Shown: positions 4,971 through 6,074 of the stretch, in pieces
Position numbering within the stretch: the first letter of the stretch is position 1
How the letters are laid out: the number at the start of each line of letters is the position of its first letter
DNA from: Legionellales bacterium
GTDB taxonomy: Bacteria; Pseudomonadota; Gammaproteobacteria; WLWR01
Length of the DNA stretch: 6,074 nt
Assembly: GCA_012103495.1 (NCBI GenBank)
Contig: WLWR01000111.1
Coordinates: 1-6,074 of the forward strand
Direction of reading: 5' to 3'
The notes under the pieces: model-generated
What the model saw: the letters and a program-made list of their open reading frames with translations, nothing else
The model's database searches: none
What the model was told of the DNA's origin: nothing
Position numbers and translations under genes: made by a program

Positions 4971-5592
4971 AATTTTCTAGCAAAACCCTAGGCAACACCC
5001 CCAGCAACGCCTCCGCCTGCAACCCTTTGGCCGTGCGTTGCAACAAATCCGCGCACGTCACCCCCGTGACGCGCCACTGCCGCGGCAGCGCATACAATTG
5101 CAACAATTCTTTCTTCATCGCTTGATATAATGCCATGGGCTTGACCGTTTTCAAATCACCTACCCCTTTCAGCGTCAAACTCAACCGAACCAAATAATCA
5201 AAGTCCACTAACAAAAAAGCCGCCTGATACGCCATCGGCGTGGAAAAGCGCAACGGCTTGACCCACGGCGCTGCATTTTCAGGCACCACTATCTGCACCC
5301 CACGCTGAGCAAATTGATCCCGAACATCCTCCAACTGAATAATGTCTTGTTGCTGCTCTGCATACAATTTCTGGATCTGCTCATCCACCTGCAACGTCAA
5401 TACATGCGCATACGGATCATCAGCTTGCGCAGCATCACACACTCGCTTCATGCTGGCTGCAAACTGTTGCAACCCAAACCGTCGATTCCAACTACCCACA
5501 AACAATCGCTGCGCCACTTGCGTGTGCAACTGCATCGTCCATTGAGGCGTTAGTCGTTTCGCATTCGTCTGTGTTTCTACCTGTTCCATCAT
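4939..5592 (-). CDS. DUF1845 / PFL_4669-type ICE protein (AcaB-like)
   Basis: A 217-aa protein that resembles the integrating conjugative element family PFL_4669 (DUF1845), related to the AcaB regulator of IncC plasmids. Visible marks are the N-terminal ORLFVGSWNRRFGL-like block (QRLFVGSWNRRFGLQQFAAS, ~28-47), PYAHVLTLQVDEQI with the following coiled helix, TPMAYQAAFLLVDFDYLVRL (~118-137), and the LLQLYALPRQWRVTGVT segment near 163-179. The start overlaps the relaxase stop as ATGA. The second ATG (5589) is better spaced from GGGGGAG, so the protein may start there. The last residues after GVLPRVLLE (NFKVNQLALKL) lie at the insertion boundary and overlap the convergent cargo gene, so the native tail may have been replaced. 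The likely role is control or support of transfer; no catalytic residues are seen. Confidence 0.65.
   Translation of the reverse strand: MMEQVETQTNAKRLTPQWTMQLHTQVAQRLFVGSWNRRFGLQQFAASMKRVCDAAQADDPYAHVLTLQVDEQIQKLYAEQQQDIIQLEDVRDQFAQRGVQIVVPENAAPWVKPLRFSTPMAYQAAFLLVDFDYLVRLSLTLKGVGDLKTVKPMALYQAMKKELLQLYALPRQWRVTGVTCADLLQRTAKGLQAEALLGVLPRVLLENFKVNQLALKL
4975..4983. repeat. 9-bp direct repeat, right copy
   Basis: The second copy of TTCTAGCAA lies just outside the stop of the HEPN-like gene and inside the last codons of the DUF1845-like gene. On the minus strand it reads TTGCTAGAA, encoding the L-E of PRVLLE. See the copy at 4018-4026. Confidence 0.35.
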
Positions 5593-6074
5593 GACTCCCC
5601 CAACTGTCTCATTGATTTCAAAAAACGATATGGCGCACCACCCATGTCCTCATCCAACACCGGTGTCAACACCACCACACCTCTCACACACACCGGTGGT
5701 GTCAAAGCCAAATTCAAATAATCCACCACCGCTTTTTCTTTCTCACAAGCCAACAAATGTTGCGCTTGCAACACGTCCACAAACGCTTCACACGTCATCG
5801 GTTCTTTTTGCTGATTTAAAAACATTTGCACCAACGACATCGTCACCAACCACCCCGACTCCACTCGAAACATGAGCGCATCCGGCTGGTTAATTGTCCA
5901 CCGATGCTCACGCATTCCTGCACGTAGCATGTCCAAAAACACTTTGCCAAAAGTCTCGTTGAAATTCCCCGACAAACTCACTGACGTTTTGTCTTCACAC
6001 GCATCCGAGGTCACCTCACATACACCATCACCTACCTCTTTTGCCAACGGCTGCACAGCATCCTCTTTGACCGA
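5589..6074 (-). CDS. Relaxase (TraI_2 class), C-terminal part, runs off the window
   Basis: The frame is open through the window edge (SVKEDAVQPLA...), so the GTG at 6056 is internal and not a start. The stretch FLDMLRAGMREHRWTINQPD followed by ALMFRVESGWLVTMSLVQMF matches the TraI_2_C domain (F-x2-WL-x2-G...N-x-P-x-A-x-V-H-x-V-x-x-G-x-x-LVSP-x-I-F) found at the C-terminus of PFGI-1/SPI-7-class ICE relaxases. The rest (PMTCEAFVDVLQAQHLLACE and VRGVVVLTPV) fits the winged-helix-like remainder of that domain. Full proteins carry an HD-type relaxase domain further upstream, outside this window. They nick the element at oriT and lead the strand into the recipient. The stop overlaps the ATG of the next gene as ATGA, so the two are translationally coupled. 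Confidence 0.7.
   Translation of the reverse strand, partial: SVKEDAVQPLAKEVGDGVCEVTSDACEDKTSVSLSGNFNETFGKVFLDMLRAGMREHRWTINQPDALMFRVESGWLVTMSLVQMFLNQQKEPMTCEAFVDVLQAQHLLACEKEKAVVDYLNLALTPPVCVRGVVVLTPVLDEDMGGAPYRFLKSMRQLGES

Noticed and set aside
5591..5875. Plus-strand ORFs at 5591-5875, 5314-5553 and 5342-5545
   Set aside because: Pro/Thr/His-rich or Cys-rich translations opposite convincing conjugation genes; no start signals. Shadows.
1..6074. tRNA or rRNA gene as an ICE attachment site
   Set aside because: I saw no cloverleaf or rRNA-like sequence anywhere in the window.

Overview
This window looks like part of an integrative and conjugative element (ICE) or a related genomic island of a gammaproteobacterium. 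The support is a C-terminal relaxase fragment of the TraI_2 type, overlapped by a gene resembling the DUF1845/PFL_4669/AcaB-like ICE family, a single-stranded-DNA-binding protein (SSB), and the 3' end of a tyrosine recombinase gene. Two AT-rich cargo genes, an HNH endonuclease-like protein and a HEPN-like protein, look like defence genes. Family names rest on reading motifs by eye; no database search was run.

Layout. (1) 1-278: a GC-rich stretch unlike everything else here. It has GC3-rich coding sequence ending at an intron-like segment, which suggests protist DNA (Acanthamoeba-like is my guess). (2) 279-655 (+): the last ~125 residues of a tyrosine recombinase, cut at its 5' side by that junction. 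(3) 670-1704 (-): HNH-type nuclease gene, preceded by an unassigned open fragment at 1718-1861. (4) 1958-3654 (-): three small genes and one decayed gene in a row: ssb, an OB-fold-like ORF, a 129-aa unknown protein, and a frameshifted remnant of a paralogue of that protein. (5) 3689-3901 (-): a coding remnant with no start codon. (6) 4050-4970 (+): AT-rich HEPN-like cargo gene, convergent with the conjugation genes. (7) 4939-6074 (-): DUF1845-like gene and relaxase C-terminus, joined by an ATGA stop/start overlap.

The most interesting signal is a repeated RNA leader. The genes at 2251-2640 and 2798-3145, and the decayed gene at 1958-2075, are each preceded on the minus strand by the same layout. 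This is a small AT-rich hairpin, then an AACCC...TGGG stem-loop, then a UUCUC segment able to pair with the Shine-Dalgarno (SD) sequence, then the start codon. The ssb leader keeps only the TGGG arm and the SD-blocking helix. Helix partners change together between copies, so pairing seems conserved rather than sequence. The helices are interleaved so that two states are possible: SD blocked, or SD free. I read this as a candidate shared translational switch for a small set of ICE DNA-processing genes; the ligand is unknown.

The cargo genes differ visibly in base composition from the backbone. The HEPN-like gene is flanked by a 9-bp direct repeat, TTCTAGCAA. Joining across it gives the DUF1845-like gene an alternative short ending, which suggests insertion of a cassette at the end of that gene.
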